Both the position numbers and the translations under genes were made by a program. Shown one piece after another: positions 1-8,235 of a DNA stretch of 25,509 nt (within the stretch, counting starts at the first letter, position 1; the number at the start of each line of letters is the position of its first letter). The DNA is from Bacteroidota bacterium (GTDB lineage: Bacteria > Bacteroidota > Bacteroidia > Bacteroidales > PXBB01), in assembly GCA_022708385.1 (NCBI GenBank), contig JAKIYU010000004.1, positions 1 through 25,509 of the forward strand, in the 5' to 3' direction. Under the pieces are notes generated by a model. It was not told the origin of the DNA. It did no database searches and saw only the letters and a list, made by a program, of their open reading frames with translations.

Positions 1-1
1 C

Positions 2-88
2 AATCACGAACCCATTATATCGGAAATCTCTAAAAAACAACGCGAACTATTACAGAAATTTAATGTTGATGTCAACCATAGTTATTAA
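2..88 (+). CDS. C-terminal tail of an unidentified protein (5' end outside window)
   Basis: An open frame enters from the left edge and stops with TAA at 86-88, giving 28 residues ending in DVNHSY. The tail is charged and probably helical (ISKKQRELLQKF). Too little is present to name a family. It is treated as the end of a real gene because the frame is open from the edge and stops just before a repeat-bearing intergenic region. It converges with uup on the other strand. Confidence 0.35.
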   Translation, partial: NHEPIISEISKKQRELLQKFNVDVNHSY

Positions 89-120
89 ATTTTGACTCCA
101 ATTTAGGCTTATACTCACAA

Positions 121-148
121 CTTCAAACTTCAAACTTCAAACTCCAAA
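121..148. repeat. Tandem heptamer repeat (CTTCAAA)4
   Basis: Three exact CTTCAAA units and one CTCCAAA lie head to tail. The uup stop codon is inside the repeat (TGA, complement of 137-139), so the last few residues of Uup (TFGV) are encoded by repeat sequence. A longer copy of the same heptamer family is at 11467-11527. Confidence 0.8.
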
Positions 149-2017
149 CGTCCCCTCCCCCTTCATCCCCAGCTCCAGCCACCTGTCCGATTTTTGGTCG
201 AGCAGCGACAGGATTTCGCCCAGGCGGGTGGACAGGGCTAACACTTTTTCATGGTCGGTAGCATTTGCACTAAGTTGTTCCTCGAGCTGTTTCTTTTCTG
301 TTTCGAGCAAGGCAATTTCTGTTTCGAGTGTTTCATATTCCTTTTGTTCTTTATAAGTGAGTTTAACGGGCTTATCGGATGTGTTTTTTTCTTTTATAAT
401 TTTTTCAGGTTTTGGTTGAAGTTTGCGTGCGAGGGCGTCCTTTCGTTCTTTATAAAGCAGGTAGTCGGAATAATTGCCGGGAAAATCTTTTACCACAGTT
501 TCCCCTTCAAAAACAAACAAATGTTCAACTATTTTATCCATAAAGTACCGGTCGTGTGAAACCATCAGCACACAGCCGTTGAAGTTGCAGAGATATTCTT
601 CCAGCACATTGAGGGTAAGTATGTCGAGGTCATTGGTGGGCTCGTCGAGAATAAGGAAGTTGGGGTTTTTCATCAGCACCGTCATCAGGTAGAGCCGGCG
701 CCGCTCTCCACCACTTAAGCGCGCTACAGGTGTGTATTGCATTTCGTTGGTAAACAAAAACTGGCGCAGAAATTCAGGTACCGACACCTTGTTGCCATTG
801 CTCATTACAATTACATCGGCTATTTCGCGAGCAATGTCAATAACACGTTGTTCCTCTTTAAACTGTATGCCTTCCTGCCGGTAATAGCCAATTTTTACCG
901 TGTCGCCGGTATCAATAAAGCCGGCGTCGGCAGGGATACGGCCTGTAAGGATTTCGAGCAAAGTAGTCTTGCCGCATCCGTTTTTACCCACTATGCCTAT
1001 CCTTTCGTTGCGTTTGAAAGTATAGGTAAAATTTTCGAGCAGTTTCTTGCCGGCGTAGCTTTTCCCGATGTAATATATTTCCATGATTTTTTTTCCCAGG
1101 CGGGTGGTTTTCATGTCGAGATTAATTTTTTTCTCGATGCGTTTCGAAGAGGCTATTTCCTGCACTTCGTAAAAAGATTCGATACGGCTTTTCGATTTTG
1201 TGGTGCGCGCCTGGGGTGTTTGCCGCATCCATTCAAGTTCGCGCCTGTAAAGGTTGCGGGCTTTGCTTACCACCATATTTTCGTTGTCGATACGCTCATT
1301 TCTTTTTTCGAGAAAGTAAGCATAATTGCCGCTGTAGCGGTACAGATGCCCATCGTCCATCTCGATAATGTCGTTGCAAACCCGGTCGAGAAAGTACCGG
1401 TCGTGGGTTACCATAAGCAATGTGCAGTTGAGACGGTCGAGATATTTCTCGAGCCATATTATCATGTCGAGGTCGAGGTGGTTGGTGGGTTCATCGAGTA
1501 TGAGGAGTTCGGGGCGGCTGATAAGCACAGATGCCAGGGCAAGCCTTTTTTTCTGTCCGCCCGACATAGCGCCTGTGAGTTGGTCAAAGTCTGTTATCTC
1601 AAGCTGTCCTAATATTTGTTTAACCTGAGCTTCATAATCCCATAAATTCAGGCGATTCATCTGGTCGTAAGTGTTTGCTATGTTATCCTTGTCGCCCGAC
1701 ATCAGCGCCTGTTCGTAGGCTTTTATAATGGCAGCCTCGTTGCCGGCGCCTGCAAAAACAGATTCTAAAACGCTAAGCTTGTCGTTAAAAATGGGATTCT
1801 GTGCCAGATAGGCATAGCTGAGGTCATTGCGCATGACGATGGTGCCGCTGTCGGCCTCTTCACATCCCGCCAGTATTTTAAGCAGCGTGGTTTTGCCTGT
1901 GCCGTTTTTGGCTATAAGCGCAATTTTTTGCCCCTTGTGTATGCCAAACGACAAGCCGGTAAAAAGGGCTTTTTCGTTGTACGATTTCGATATGTTTTCG
2001 GCTTGCAGTAAAATCAT
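137..2017 (-). CDS. uup: ABC-F family ATP-binding protein, Uup type
   Basis: Soluble ATPase of the ABC-F class with two nucleotide-binding domains and no membrane segments; family members act on ribosomes or on DNA-related intermediates. Domain 1 has a Walker A (AKNGTGKTT, about residues 36-44), signature SGGQKKR and Walker B LLILDEPTNHLD. Domain 2 has GKNGCGKTT, LSGGERRR and FLILDEPTNDLD. The interdomain linker contains WMRQTPQARTTKSKSR, typical of Uup, and the last 80 residues form the charged coiled-coil C-terminal domain of that subfamily. Length (626 aa) fits. Start is ATG at 2015-2017. A TACCTTTG promoter element lies about 57 bases upstream. The extreme C-terminus runs into a heptamer repeat. 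Subfamily call is strong; the exact cellular role is not readable from sequence. Confidence 0.93.
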   Translation of the reverse strand: MILLQAENISKSYNEKALFTGLSFGIHKGQKIALIAKNGTGKTTLLKILAGCEEADSGTIVMRNDLSYAYLAQNPIFNDKLSVLESVFAGAGNEAAIIKAYEQALMSGDKDNIANTYDQMNRLNLWDYEAQVKQILGQLEITDFDQLTGAMSGGQKKRLALASVLISRPELLILDEPTNHLDLDMIIWLEKYLDRLNCTLLMVTHDRYFLDRVCNDIIEMDDGHLYRYSGNYAYFLEKRNERIDNENMVVSKARNLYRRELEWMRQTPQARTTKSKSRIESFYEVQEIASSKRIEKKINLDMKTTRLGKKIMEIYYIGKSYAGKKLLENFTYTFKRNERIGIVGKNGCGKTTLLEILTGRIPADAGFIDTGDTVKIGYYRQEGIQFKEEQRVIDIAREIADVIVMSNGNKVSVPEFLRQFLFTNEMQYTPVARLSGGERRRLYLMTVLMKNPNFLILDEPTNDLDILTLNVLEEYLCNFNGCVLMVSHDRYFMDKIVEHLFVFEGETVVKDFPGNYSDYLLYKERKDALARKLQPKPEKIIKEKNTSDKPVKLTYKEQKEYETLETEIALLETEKKQLEEQLSANATDHEKVLALSTRLGEILSLLDQKSDRWLELGMKGEGTFGV

Positions 2018-2073
2018 AGTTAAATTCAGGGTTGAGGTTAGAAGGGTTAAGGATTAAGAAAAAATATTCAGGA

Positions 2074-2081
2074 CAAAGGTA
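2074..2081 (-). promoter_or_regulatory. Bacteroidota-type -7 promoter element for uup
   Basis: On the minus strand this reads TACCTTTG, a perfect match to the Bacteroidota -7 consensus TAnnTTTG. It lies in the 14-base stretch TATTATTACCTTTG, which recurs exactly at the rpsF promoter. No convincing -33 TTG is seen at the usual distance; that position is occupied by the decamer repeat at 2092-2133. Confidence 0.55.
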
Positions 2082-2091
2082 ATAATAGTTA

Positions 2092-2133
2092 GAAGTACTT
2101 AAAGTGCCTAAAGTGAACTAAAATGCCTGAAGT
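2092..2133 (-). repeat. Decameric repeat cluster upstream of uup promoter
   Basis: Read on the minus strand, units GGCATTTTAG, TTCACTTTAG and GCACTTTAAG follow each other, preceded by AACTTCA. The same arrangement and orientation relative to the promoter is found at 11529-11565 before rpsF. The rest of the 320-base gene-free stretch 2018-2337 holds a small inverted repeat (TGAACC...GGTTCA, near 2154-2178) and a C6 run, with no convincing gene. Confidence 0.65.
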
Positions 2134-2337
2134 TCGCCGTAGCGGATTAAAGTTTGAACCGGATTGCAAACGGGTTCAGAGAGAACTAAAAGGTGAAAGT
2201 TGTTTGATTTTTTGTGTTTTATTGCAGAAAAATGTGTGTAAATATTATTATTCCCCCCGTGTCAGGGATATTAAAAAAAATCGTAAACTTGTAAGCCGTT
2301 TTCCGAATTTTTATAAACACATAAAAATATTTTCTAC

Positions 2338-2649
2338 ATGAAAAAATCGTTGTTTTCAGGAAGTATAGGGATAGTCCTGCTTATTGCAGGGGCGCTCGTT
2401 TTCAATGGCTGCAAGTGCTGCCAGAAGAAACAAGCCGAAAAAGAAGAAAAAAAGAAACAAGCCGAAGCCTGCATAAACAAATGTAACCAAACCCCTGACC
2501 CTGGCATGTGCAAGGCCTATTTCCCCAAATATTACTATGATAAAAAAGAGGGTAAATGTAAAGAATTTATCTGGGGTGGATGTGATGGAGTGGTGCCTTT
2601 TCAGACACTCGAAGAATGTGAAAAATGCGATTGTGCCAATAAAAAATAA
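2338..2649 (+). CDS. Kunitz/BPTI-domain lipoprotein (putative serine protease inhibitor)
   Basis: 103 residues. Residues 1-24 form a signal peptide ending FNG before Cys25, a relaxed lipobox, so a lipid-anchored envelope protein is likely. A Lys/Glu-rich spacer (29-43) precedes a Kunitz domain (about 45-99). Cysteines 49, 58, 74, 82 and 94 match BPTI Cys5, 14, 30, 38 and 51; spacings 9, 16 and 8 are identical and the next is 12 instead of 13. Cys97 or Cys99 would be the sixth. Conserved FIWGGC and KYYYD motifs are present. The P1 position (after Cys58) is Lys59, which in known Kunitz inhibitors favours trypsin-like proteases. Extra Cys45 may form a fourth bond. The next gene starts 19 bases downstream, so co-transcription is possible. 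Inhibitory activity is inferred. Confidence 0.85.
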   Translation: MKKSLFSGSIGIVLLIAGALVFNGCKCCQKKQAEKEEKKKQAEACINKCNQTPDPGMCKAYFPKYYYDKKEGKCKEFIWGGCDGVVPFQTLEECEKCDCANKK

Positions 2650-2668
2650 TTTACTTTAACTCCTGTTT

Positions 2669-4570
2669 ATGAGCGAATCCATCAAACATGAGTGCGGCAT
2701 AGCCATGATAAGGCTGCTGAAGCCGCTGGAATATTATCTGACCAAATATGGTACAGCTCTCTACGGCCTTAATAAGCTCTACCTTCTGATGGAAAAACAG
2801 CACAACAGGGGGCAGGACGGCGCAGGCTTAGCCTCTATAAAGTTTGATGTGCAGCCGGGCCAGAAATATCTTAACCGTATCAGGTCAAATTCAAACGCCC
2901 CTATAAGAGATATTTTCGATACTGTTTACAAACAAATAAACGATGCGGTAGGCACTAAAACCGAACGCTTGAACGATGTGTATTGGCTTAAGGAAAACTG
3001 CGAGTTTTATGGCAATGTCTTCCTTGGCCACCTGCGCTATGGTACTTATGGAAAAAATAAAATTGAAAACTGCCACCCCTTTATTCGCGAAAACTACTGG
3101 ATGTCGAAAAATCTGGTCATCGCAGGCAATTTTAACCTGACCAATGTGGGCGAATTGTTTCAGAAACTGGTTGACATTGGTCAACACCCCATAGAAACAT
3201 CCGATACCGTTACCATTCTCGAAAAAATAGGGCGCTACCTCGACGAAGAAAACGAAGACCTTTACCGCTACTACCGCAATAAGGGCTACAGCAAAAAGGA
3301 AATTTCGCCTTTTATAGCCGAAGACCTTGATATTCAAAAAATACTTATTCAAGCCTCTCAAAGCTGGGATGGGGGGTATGTGATTGCCGGCATGCTGGGT
3401 CATGGCGATGCCTTTGTACTCAGAGATCCTCATGGCATTCGTCCAGCCTATTATTATCACGACGATGAGGTTATTGTGGTAGCCTCCGAAAGGCCGGTTA
3501 TTCAAACCGTTTTTAATGTTCATGTAGAAAAAATTAAAGAAATTAATCCCGGCAATGCGCTGATTATCAAGAAAAACGGAAAATTTGACGAATACGCCTG
3601 TCATACGCCCGAAAAAATTACACCCTGCTCGTTCGAAAGAATATACTTCTCGCGCGGCACCGACAAAGACATTTACAAAGAACGAAAAACGCTGGGCAGG
3701 CTACTGGCACCGGCTATTCTCAAAGCCATTAACTACGACCTCGACAACACGGTGTTTTCGTATATCCCCAATACAGCCGCATCAGCTTTTTATGGTCTTA
3801 TTGATGAGCTCAACAACTTCCTTAATATCGTAAAAAAAGACCTTATTATCAATCATGGCGACAGACTGAAGCCGGAAGTTATTGAAGAAATTCTGAATAA
3901 AAAAGTACATATCGAAAAAGTCGCTGTAAAAGATGCCAAATTGCGGACATTTATTACGGCCGACAATTCCCGCGACGACCTTGTGGCGCACGTTTATGAT
4001 GTTACCTATGGCATAGTGCGCGATGGCATTGATAACCTTGTGGTGGTTGACGATTCTATAGTGCGTGGTACTACCCTTAAACAAAGCATTGTAAAAATGC
4101 TCGACCGCCTCAACCCCAAATCTATTGTCATTGCCTCTTCGGCCCCGCAGATACGCTATCCCGATTGTTACGGTATCGACATGGCCAAACTGGGCGATTT
4201 TATTGCTTTTCGTGCGGCTATAGAACTTCTGCACGAAACACATCAGGAACACGTAATAAACAAAGTTTACCGCAAATGCAAAGCTCAGGAACACCTACCC
4301 GCTAACGAGATGACCAATTATGTGAAAGACATATACGACGCCCTTAAAACAAGTCAGATTTCCGATAAAATAGCTCAAATGGTAACTTCAAAAGATATCA
4401 GGGCTAAGGTAAAAGTCATTTTCCAGACCATCGAAGACCTGCACACTGCTTGTCCCAAACACAATGGCGACTGGTATTTCACAGGCAATTACCCTACGCC
4501 AGGCGGTAACCGCGTGGTAAATACCGCTTTCATCAACTATATCAAAGGAAAAGAAGTAAGGGCTTATTAA
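2669..4570 (+). CDS. purF: Amidophosphoribosyltransferase, long Bacteroidota form
   Basis: Transfers ammonia from glutamine to PRPP, the first step of purine synthesis. The N-terminal class II glutaminase has the nucleophile Cys9 (HECGI, after an eight-residue leader), HNRGQDGAG and GHLRYGTYG. The C-terminal phosphoribosyltransferase domain has the PRPP loop VVVDDSIVRGTT. LRDPHGIRP is conserved. At 633 aa it exceeds classical PurF (about 470-505) because of insertions and a C-terminal extension with GDWYFTGNYPTPGG. The usual HNGN glutaminase motif reads AGNFNLTN here. I recall this as a feature of the long Bacteroidota paralogue but cannot verify it. Whether this is the main PurF or a second copy is unknown. 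The convergent gene ends 10 bases away. Confidence 0.85.
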   Translation: MSESIKHECGIAMIRLLKPLEYYLTKYGTALYGLNKLYLLMEKQHNRGQDGAGLASIKFDVQPGQKYLNRIRSNSNAPIRDIFDTVYKQINDAVGTKTERLNDVYWLKENCEFYGNVFLGHLRYGTYGKNKIENCHPFIRENYWMSKNLVIAGNFNLTNVGELFQKLVDIGQHPIETSDTVTILEKIGRYLDEENEDLYRYYRNKGYSKKEISPFIAEDLDIQKILIQASQSWDGGYVIAGMLGHGDAFVLRDPHGIRPAYYYHDDEVIVVASERPVIQTVFNVHVEKIKEINPGNALIIKKNGKFDEYACHTPEKITPCSFERIYFSRGTDKDIYKERKTLGRLLAPAILKAINYDLDNTVFSYIPNTAASAFYGLIDELNNFLNIVKKDLIINHGDRLKPEVIEEILNKKVHIEKVAVKDAKLRTFITADNSRDDLVAHVYDVTYGIVRDGIDNLVVVDDSIVRGTTLKQSIVKMLDRLNPKSIVIASSAPQIRYPDCYGIDMAKLGDFIAFRAAIELLHETHQEHVINKVYRKCKAQEHLPANEMTNYVKDIYDALKTSQISDKIAQMVTSKDIRAKVKVIFQTIEDLHTACPKHNGDWYFTGNYPTPGGNRVVNTAFINYIKGKEVRAY

Positions 4571-4580
4571 CCCCCTTGTT

Positions 4581-5678
4581 TTATATTTTTGTAAATTTTT
4601 GTGTCATAACCCTTTCGGGCGTTTTTACACGCAAGAGATACATCCCTGGTGCAAGGTCAGACACATCCACTTTTGTATGGTTTTTTTCAACGCTTCTTAT
4701 TACCTGACCATAAGAATTTATAATTTCTGTTTGCACAGCGCCCTGCAGTTGCGGGTATTGCAACGTAATAAAATCAACAACAGGATTGGGATATAACACC
4801 AATTCGGTATTGATTGCCCTGTCGTTAAGATTCATGGGTAATACATTGGCATATTTTACTTTATTAACATTTGTAAAACTTGCATCCATATTTACTTCGG
4901 CAACCGGAGTGCCAATACCTTTGGCGTAATAAATATATTGGTAAGTGTAGGTAAAATCCACATAGTCGAAATTTGTATTGGTATCGGCCGATTGAATAAA
5001 GGCTTCGGCCTGAGTACGGGTTTGTTTGACTCTGAGCACATTATAGGTGCCTATGGGCGTGGTAAGTGTGCCCCAGCCGTCTATTTCAAGGTCAATAATA
5101 ACCTTGGAAGCAATAACCAATTGGGGGTAAATTGTCAGCAGTATATGCGACTTGGTACTGTCGTGATAGGTATATCCCAGAGCAAAGTTCGAGCTCATTA
5201 TATTAAGCGGTTTCGATAAAGTAGGGGTAAAGTACTGCAGCGGCCCGTGGACAAGGGTTGAAAAATAGCTGGTGTCCATTATAACACCAACGCCTGTCAA
5301 TGTTAGCCCTGTTGCATCGGAATTGAAATACGACCATTGCCACACACTGGTATCGCCAAAAATGGTAAAGGCTTTCCAAAACATGCCCAGGTCGGCCGAA
5401 CCCTGAAACAAAGGAAAAGGCGTGGCAGAGGGTTGTAAATAGCTGATTACCATGGTGTCGTTAATATGGCTGCTTATGCCGCTTACATTGTAAACGCCAT
5501 TGGCGCCGGGATTACCTATGGTTATTAAAGAAGTTAATGCGCCTGTACTGTCATCGGCCACCATATAATTGACCGATAAGCCGGCATGCGGAAAATCACC
5601 GGCGCCCAGCGTGATTTGTGCCTGTAGGCCTGCGCCAAGAAATAAAATACCCGAAATAATAAGTAAACATTTTTTTAT
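4581..5678 (-). CDS. Secreted protein with T9SS type A C-terminal sorting domain; start uncertain
   Basis: Signal peptide (KKCLLIISGILFLGAGLQAQ), a roughly 270-residue body of unknown function, and a typical type A sorting domain (LYPNPVVDFITLQ, later LAPGMYLLRVKTPE and a basic end). Such proteins are exported to the periplasm by Sec and across the outer membrane by T9SS. No ATG, GTG or TTG lies directly before the signal peptide. The codons before KKC are ATT, ATT, ATA (5676-5684). The first in-frame TTG codons are at 5762 and 5777, which would add an implausible 28 or 33 residues and overlap the divergent cupin promoter and start. I placed the start at the ATA where MKK would be expected. 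The body shows no recognisable catalytic motif. Confidence 0.75.
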   Translation of the reverse strand: MKKCLLIISGILFLGAGLQAQITLGAGDFPHAGLSVNYMVADDSTGALTSLITIGNPGANGVYNVSGISSHINDTMVISYLQPSATPFPLFQGSADLGMFWKAFTIFGDTSVWQWSYFNSDATGLTLTGVGVIMDTSYFSTLVHGPLQYFTPTLSKPLNIMSSNFALGYTYHDSTKSHILLTIYPQLVIASKVIIDLEIDGWGTLTTPIGTYNVLRVKQTRTQAEAFIQSADTNTNFDYVDFTYTYQYIYYAKGIGTPVAEVNMDASFTNVNKVKYANVLPMNLNDRAINTELVLYPNPVVDFITLQYPQLQGAVQTEIINSYGQVIRSVEKNHTKVDVSDLAPGMYLLRVKTPERVMTQKFTKI

Positions 5679-5742
5679 AATAATACTTTTTTGGTTAATA
5701 AATATTTGATAAATTGTTAGAGAGCAAATATATAAAATTTTA

Positions 5743-5750
5743 TAAATTTG
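5743..5750 (+). promoter_or_regulatory. Probable -7 promoter element for the cupin gene
   Basis: TAAATTTG matches TAnnTTTG and ends 20 bases before the cupin ATG. The nearest TTG (5714-5716) is 26 bases away, longer than the usual spacer, so the call is tentative. Confidence 0.35.
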
Positions 5751-5770
5751 AAAAAAAATCAATAAAAAAC

Positions 5771-6043
5771 ATGTCAAAAATCATTGTTACTAAACTAACT
5801 GAAAAAGAAATTACCGACCGAAAAATCAAATCGTGGCCTATATGGAGCAAAGAGATTTCGCGGTTTAGCTGGACTTACGATAGTGATGAAGAGTGCCAGA
5901 TTCTCGAAGGAGAATTCAGGGTTGAAACAGCCGAAGGCATTTTTGAAGTAAAAGCAGGGGATTTTGTAGTCTTTAAAAAGGGGCTGGAATGTGTATGGGA
6001 TATCACAAAACCCGTACGGAAGCATTATAATTTTCCGGAATAA
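5771..6043 (+). CDS. Small cupin-fold protein (Cupin_3-like)
   Basis: 90-residue single-domain cupin. WPIWSKEISRFSWTYDSDE followed by CQILEGEFRVE and KAGDFVVFKKGLECVW is the pattern of the Cupin_3 / ureidoglycine-aminohydrolase-like small cupins, which form one beta-barrel. The classic HxH metal ligands of cupin motif 1 are not evident, so a catalytic role is not implied. Start chosen at the ATG at 5771 (MSKIIVTKL); a further upstream TTG at 5714 would add unrelated residues. It is divergent from the T9SS cargo gene and ends 35 bases before the convergent TPR membrane protein. Substrate unknown. Confidence 0.8.
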   Translation: MSKIIVTKLTEKEITDRKIKSWPIWSKEISRFSWTYDSDEECQILEGEFRVETAEGIFEVKAGDFVVFKKGLECVWDITKPVRKHYNFPE

Positions 6044-6078
6044 AGAAGGGGTTTATAAAGCGCGCTCCGGCGGAGTGG

Positions 6079-8088
6079 TTATCGTTTATTAATTTTAAAA
6101 GCCTCTTCCAGCTTTAATTTATAAAAATCGGCTTTTTCAACAGGGCCCTTGTCTTCGTAGTAAATGATTAAATTATTAATCAGGCCTGTATTTGCAGGGG
6201 CCTTTTCGAAGGCTTTTTCCATATAGGCAATCGCATTTAAGGTATCGCCGTTAAGCAGGTAATGGTTGCTGATATTAATATAAGGCACATCCGAAGCCGG
6301 CGCAAGAGTTATAATTTTCTGGTTTATAGTCATAAATTCTTCTGTGCGTCCCTGTCGTTCATATATATTTCCCAGGTTCGAAAGGGCTTTTATATAGGCG
6401 CTGTCTTTTTGAAGGGTGCGCAAATAGTAATCAACAGCCATCGGAGTGTCGCCTGTCAGTTCGTAGGCGTATCCCAGGTTAAAATAAGGCTCCACATAAT
6501 TCGAATCGGTTTCAACCGCTTTTTTAAAATACGGTATGGCCTTTTCATAATCCTGATAAAATACAAAGTATATCGAACCCATATTATTCCACGAAGGAGA
6601 ATAGGCGGGATACACATCAACGGAACGCTGATAATAGAAAAGTGCAGAATCCACTTTGGCTTTGTTTTTTTGGGCATTGCGGCTTACCGCAATATCGTCG
6701 ATGGCCTCCTTAAATAAGGTACCCGCCAGCAGCGAATTGGCTTTGGCCGACCAGGTAAGGTGCTCAATATCTGTTGTAAACAGTGTTTTGTGGTCTTTCC
6801 ATGCACTGTTGCGGCTAAATGTCAGGGCGCCATACACAAGCATCAGCCCCCCCAGGATAAGAAAAGCTTTGGAAGAAAAAGAAAAAGCTTTGGCCGGGGT
6901 TCCTGTCAAAGGCGTTCCGGTAAGGGAAAACACAAGCCAGACCACGGCGATACAAAACCCCAGCGTTGCAGCAAAAGCAAAACGCTCTCCCACAATGCCG
7001 GCCACAGGCGTGGCTATATTGGCAAACATCGATATACTGATGAGATAAAACAAAAGGGCAAACGACAGCGGGTGTTTTTCCTTGATTTTATAAAACGCCC
7101 AACCGGCCAGGAACAGGTAAACCACCAACGATAACCACACCTCAATACTCCCTGCGGTAACCCCATCGAACATATTGTAACCGTAAAAAAAAGATAAAGG
7201 GTGCGGAAATATCAGCAGGCGCAGGTAAAACAACAAAGTACTCATGCCGATGGCCATGCGTGCGGCTATTGAATTGTCGGCAAACAAGGGATTTTCGGTA
7301 ATCGAAAAAGGTTGTATGGCTTCGGGCAGCATACGGCGCGACAAGTAGAGCAGCAGCAACAACAAAAAACCGGTTGCAACACTTATTGCCATGTTTTTGC
7401 GCCACGGCATGCCTGTGAAAAAATAAAGTGTAAGCGGTATGATGCCCACAAAGGTTAGTGCCGACAGCTTAGCGAAAAAACCCACCCATAAACATAACTG
7501 TGCAGCCAACAGGTACATTTTTTTGTTGTTGGAGGCATAAAGGGTTATTAAATACACGGCCGATATGCCCCCTGAAAAACTAAGCAGTTCATCGCGGTTT
7601 TTAAGACTGCAAACCACCTCGGCGTGCACCGGATGCGCCATGAAGAGCAAAGTTACCAGCAAAGCAAACCAGGGGGTATAGTGATTGAAAATATATTTTA
7701 AAAACAAAAACAACACATAAAGTAATAAAATATACAACAGCAGATTTATAAGATGGCTTACAAATGGGTTTTGCCCGAAAAAACCGTATTCAATGGCAAA
7801 TGTGGCCTTTACAACAGGCCTGTAGCCATATTGCATCTTGTCCGTTTGTGAATAAAACGAAGTGAAAATTTCGGGCAATGCGGCAAATCCCTTTTCGATA
7901 GTCTTGTTGTTGTAAACAACCAACTCATCATCGAGACTGTATTTGTTAAACAAGCTTCTGCCATATAAAACAAAAACCAATAAAAATAGAATAATTAAAA
8001 CTTTTCTATCACTTAAATGCCCACCACTAACTTTAGCTTTTTTAGGGCCTGCAATAATATCCTTTTTTAATGTTTTATTGTGCTTCAT
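6079..8088 (-). CDS. Polytopic membrane protein with C-terminal TPRs (TMTC-like)
   Basis: 669 residues. About ten hydrophobic membrane segments fill residues 28-430, followed by a TPR region (about 440-660) with recognisable units such as SWNNMGSIYFVFYQDYEKAI and VEPYFNLGYAYELTGDTPMA. The N-terminal YSLDDELVVYNN and the loop AHPVHAEVVCSLKNRDELL resemble the first loops of TMTC / PMT-like GT-C glycosyltransferases, which add sugars from lipid carriers on the outer face of the membrane. The acidic DD near the first loop fits that fold. Glycosyltransferase activity is inference. ATG at 8086-8088 has a purine-rich upstream AAGGAA. The gene lies downstream of the radical SAM gene on the same strand, 293 bases apart. 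Confidence 0.8.
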   Translation of the reverse strand: MKHNKTLKKDIIAGPKKAKVSGGHLSDRKVLIILFLLVFVLYGRSLFNKYSLDDELVVYNNKTIEKGFAALPEIFTSFYSQTDKMQYGYRPVVKATFAIEYGFFGQNPFVSHLINLLLYILLLYVLFLFLKYIFNHYTPWFALLVTLLFMAHPVHAEVVCSLKNRDELLSFSGGISAVYLITLYASNNKKMYLLAAQLCLWVGFFAKLSALTFVGIIPLTLYFFTGMPWRKNMAISVATGFLLLLLLYLSRRMLPEAIQPFSITENPLFADNSIAARMAIGMSTLLFYLRLLIFPHPLSFFYGYNMFDGVTAGSIEVWLSLVVYLFLAGWAFYKIKEKHPLSFALLFYLISISMFANIATPVAGIVGERFAFAATLGFCIAVVWLVFSLTGTPLTGTPAKAFSFSSKAFLILGGLMLVYGALTFSRNSAWKDHKTLFTTDIEHLTWSAKANSLLAGTLFKEAIDDIAVSRNAQKNKAKVDSALFYYQRSVDVYPAYSPSWNNMGSIYFVFYQDYEKAIPYFKKAVETDSNYVEPYFNLGYAYELTGDTPMAVDYYLRTLQKDSAYIKALSNLGNIYERQGRTEEFMTINQKIITLAPASDVPYINISNHYLLNGDTLNAIAYMEKAFEKAPANTGLINNLIIYYEDKGPVEKADFYKLKLEEAFKINKR

Positions 8089-8111
8089 AAATTTCCTTAT
8101 TCCTTTCTACT

Positions 8112-8232
8112 GTTAAGTTAAGTGTCATTCTGAACGCAGTGAAGAATCTATATATCTGCAAATGAGATATTTCGCTTAGTTCGACAGGCTCACTACAAAT
8201 CGCTCAATATGACAAAAGACATTTAACTTTAC
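8112..8232. mobile_element. MITE-like foldback element with terminal inverted repeats
   Basis: The ends GTTAAGTTAAGTGTC (8112-8126) and GACATTTAACTTTAC (8218-8232) are inverted repeats matching at 13 of 15 positions. Inside are GTCATTCTGAACGCAGTGAA and, inverted, CGCTCAATATGAC, a motif I recognise from dispersed intergenic repeats of Bacteroidota. CTACT stands on both sides (8107-8111 and 8234-8238), possibly a target duplication. No coding capacity. Confidence 0.6.
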
Positions 8233-8235
8233 ACT

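Noticed and set aside
737..1612. 291-residue plus-strand open frame
   Set aside because: It is antisense to the well-conserved ABC-F gene and has no domain features.
2123..2341. 72-residue plus-strand open frame before the Kunitz gene
   Set aside because: It begins inside the decameric repeat, has no signal or domain pattern, and overlaps the Kunitz start; it looks like chance coding in an intergenic region.
2891..3604. 237-residue minus-strand open frame
   Set aside because: Antisense to the PurF-type gene with no recognisable domains.
6656..7134. Plus-strand open frames of 124-130 residues
   Set aside because: They are antisense to the membrane/TPR gene and have no conserved features.
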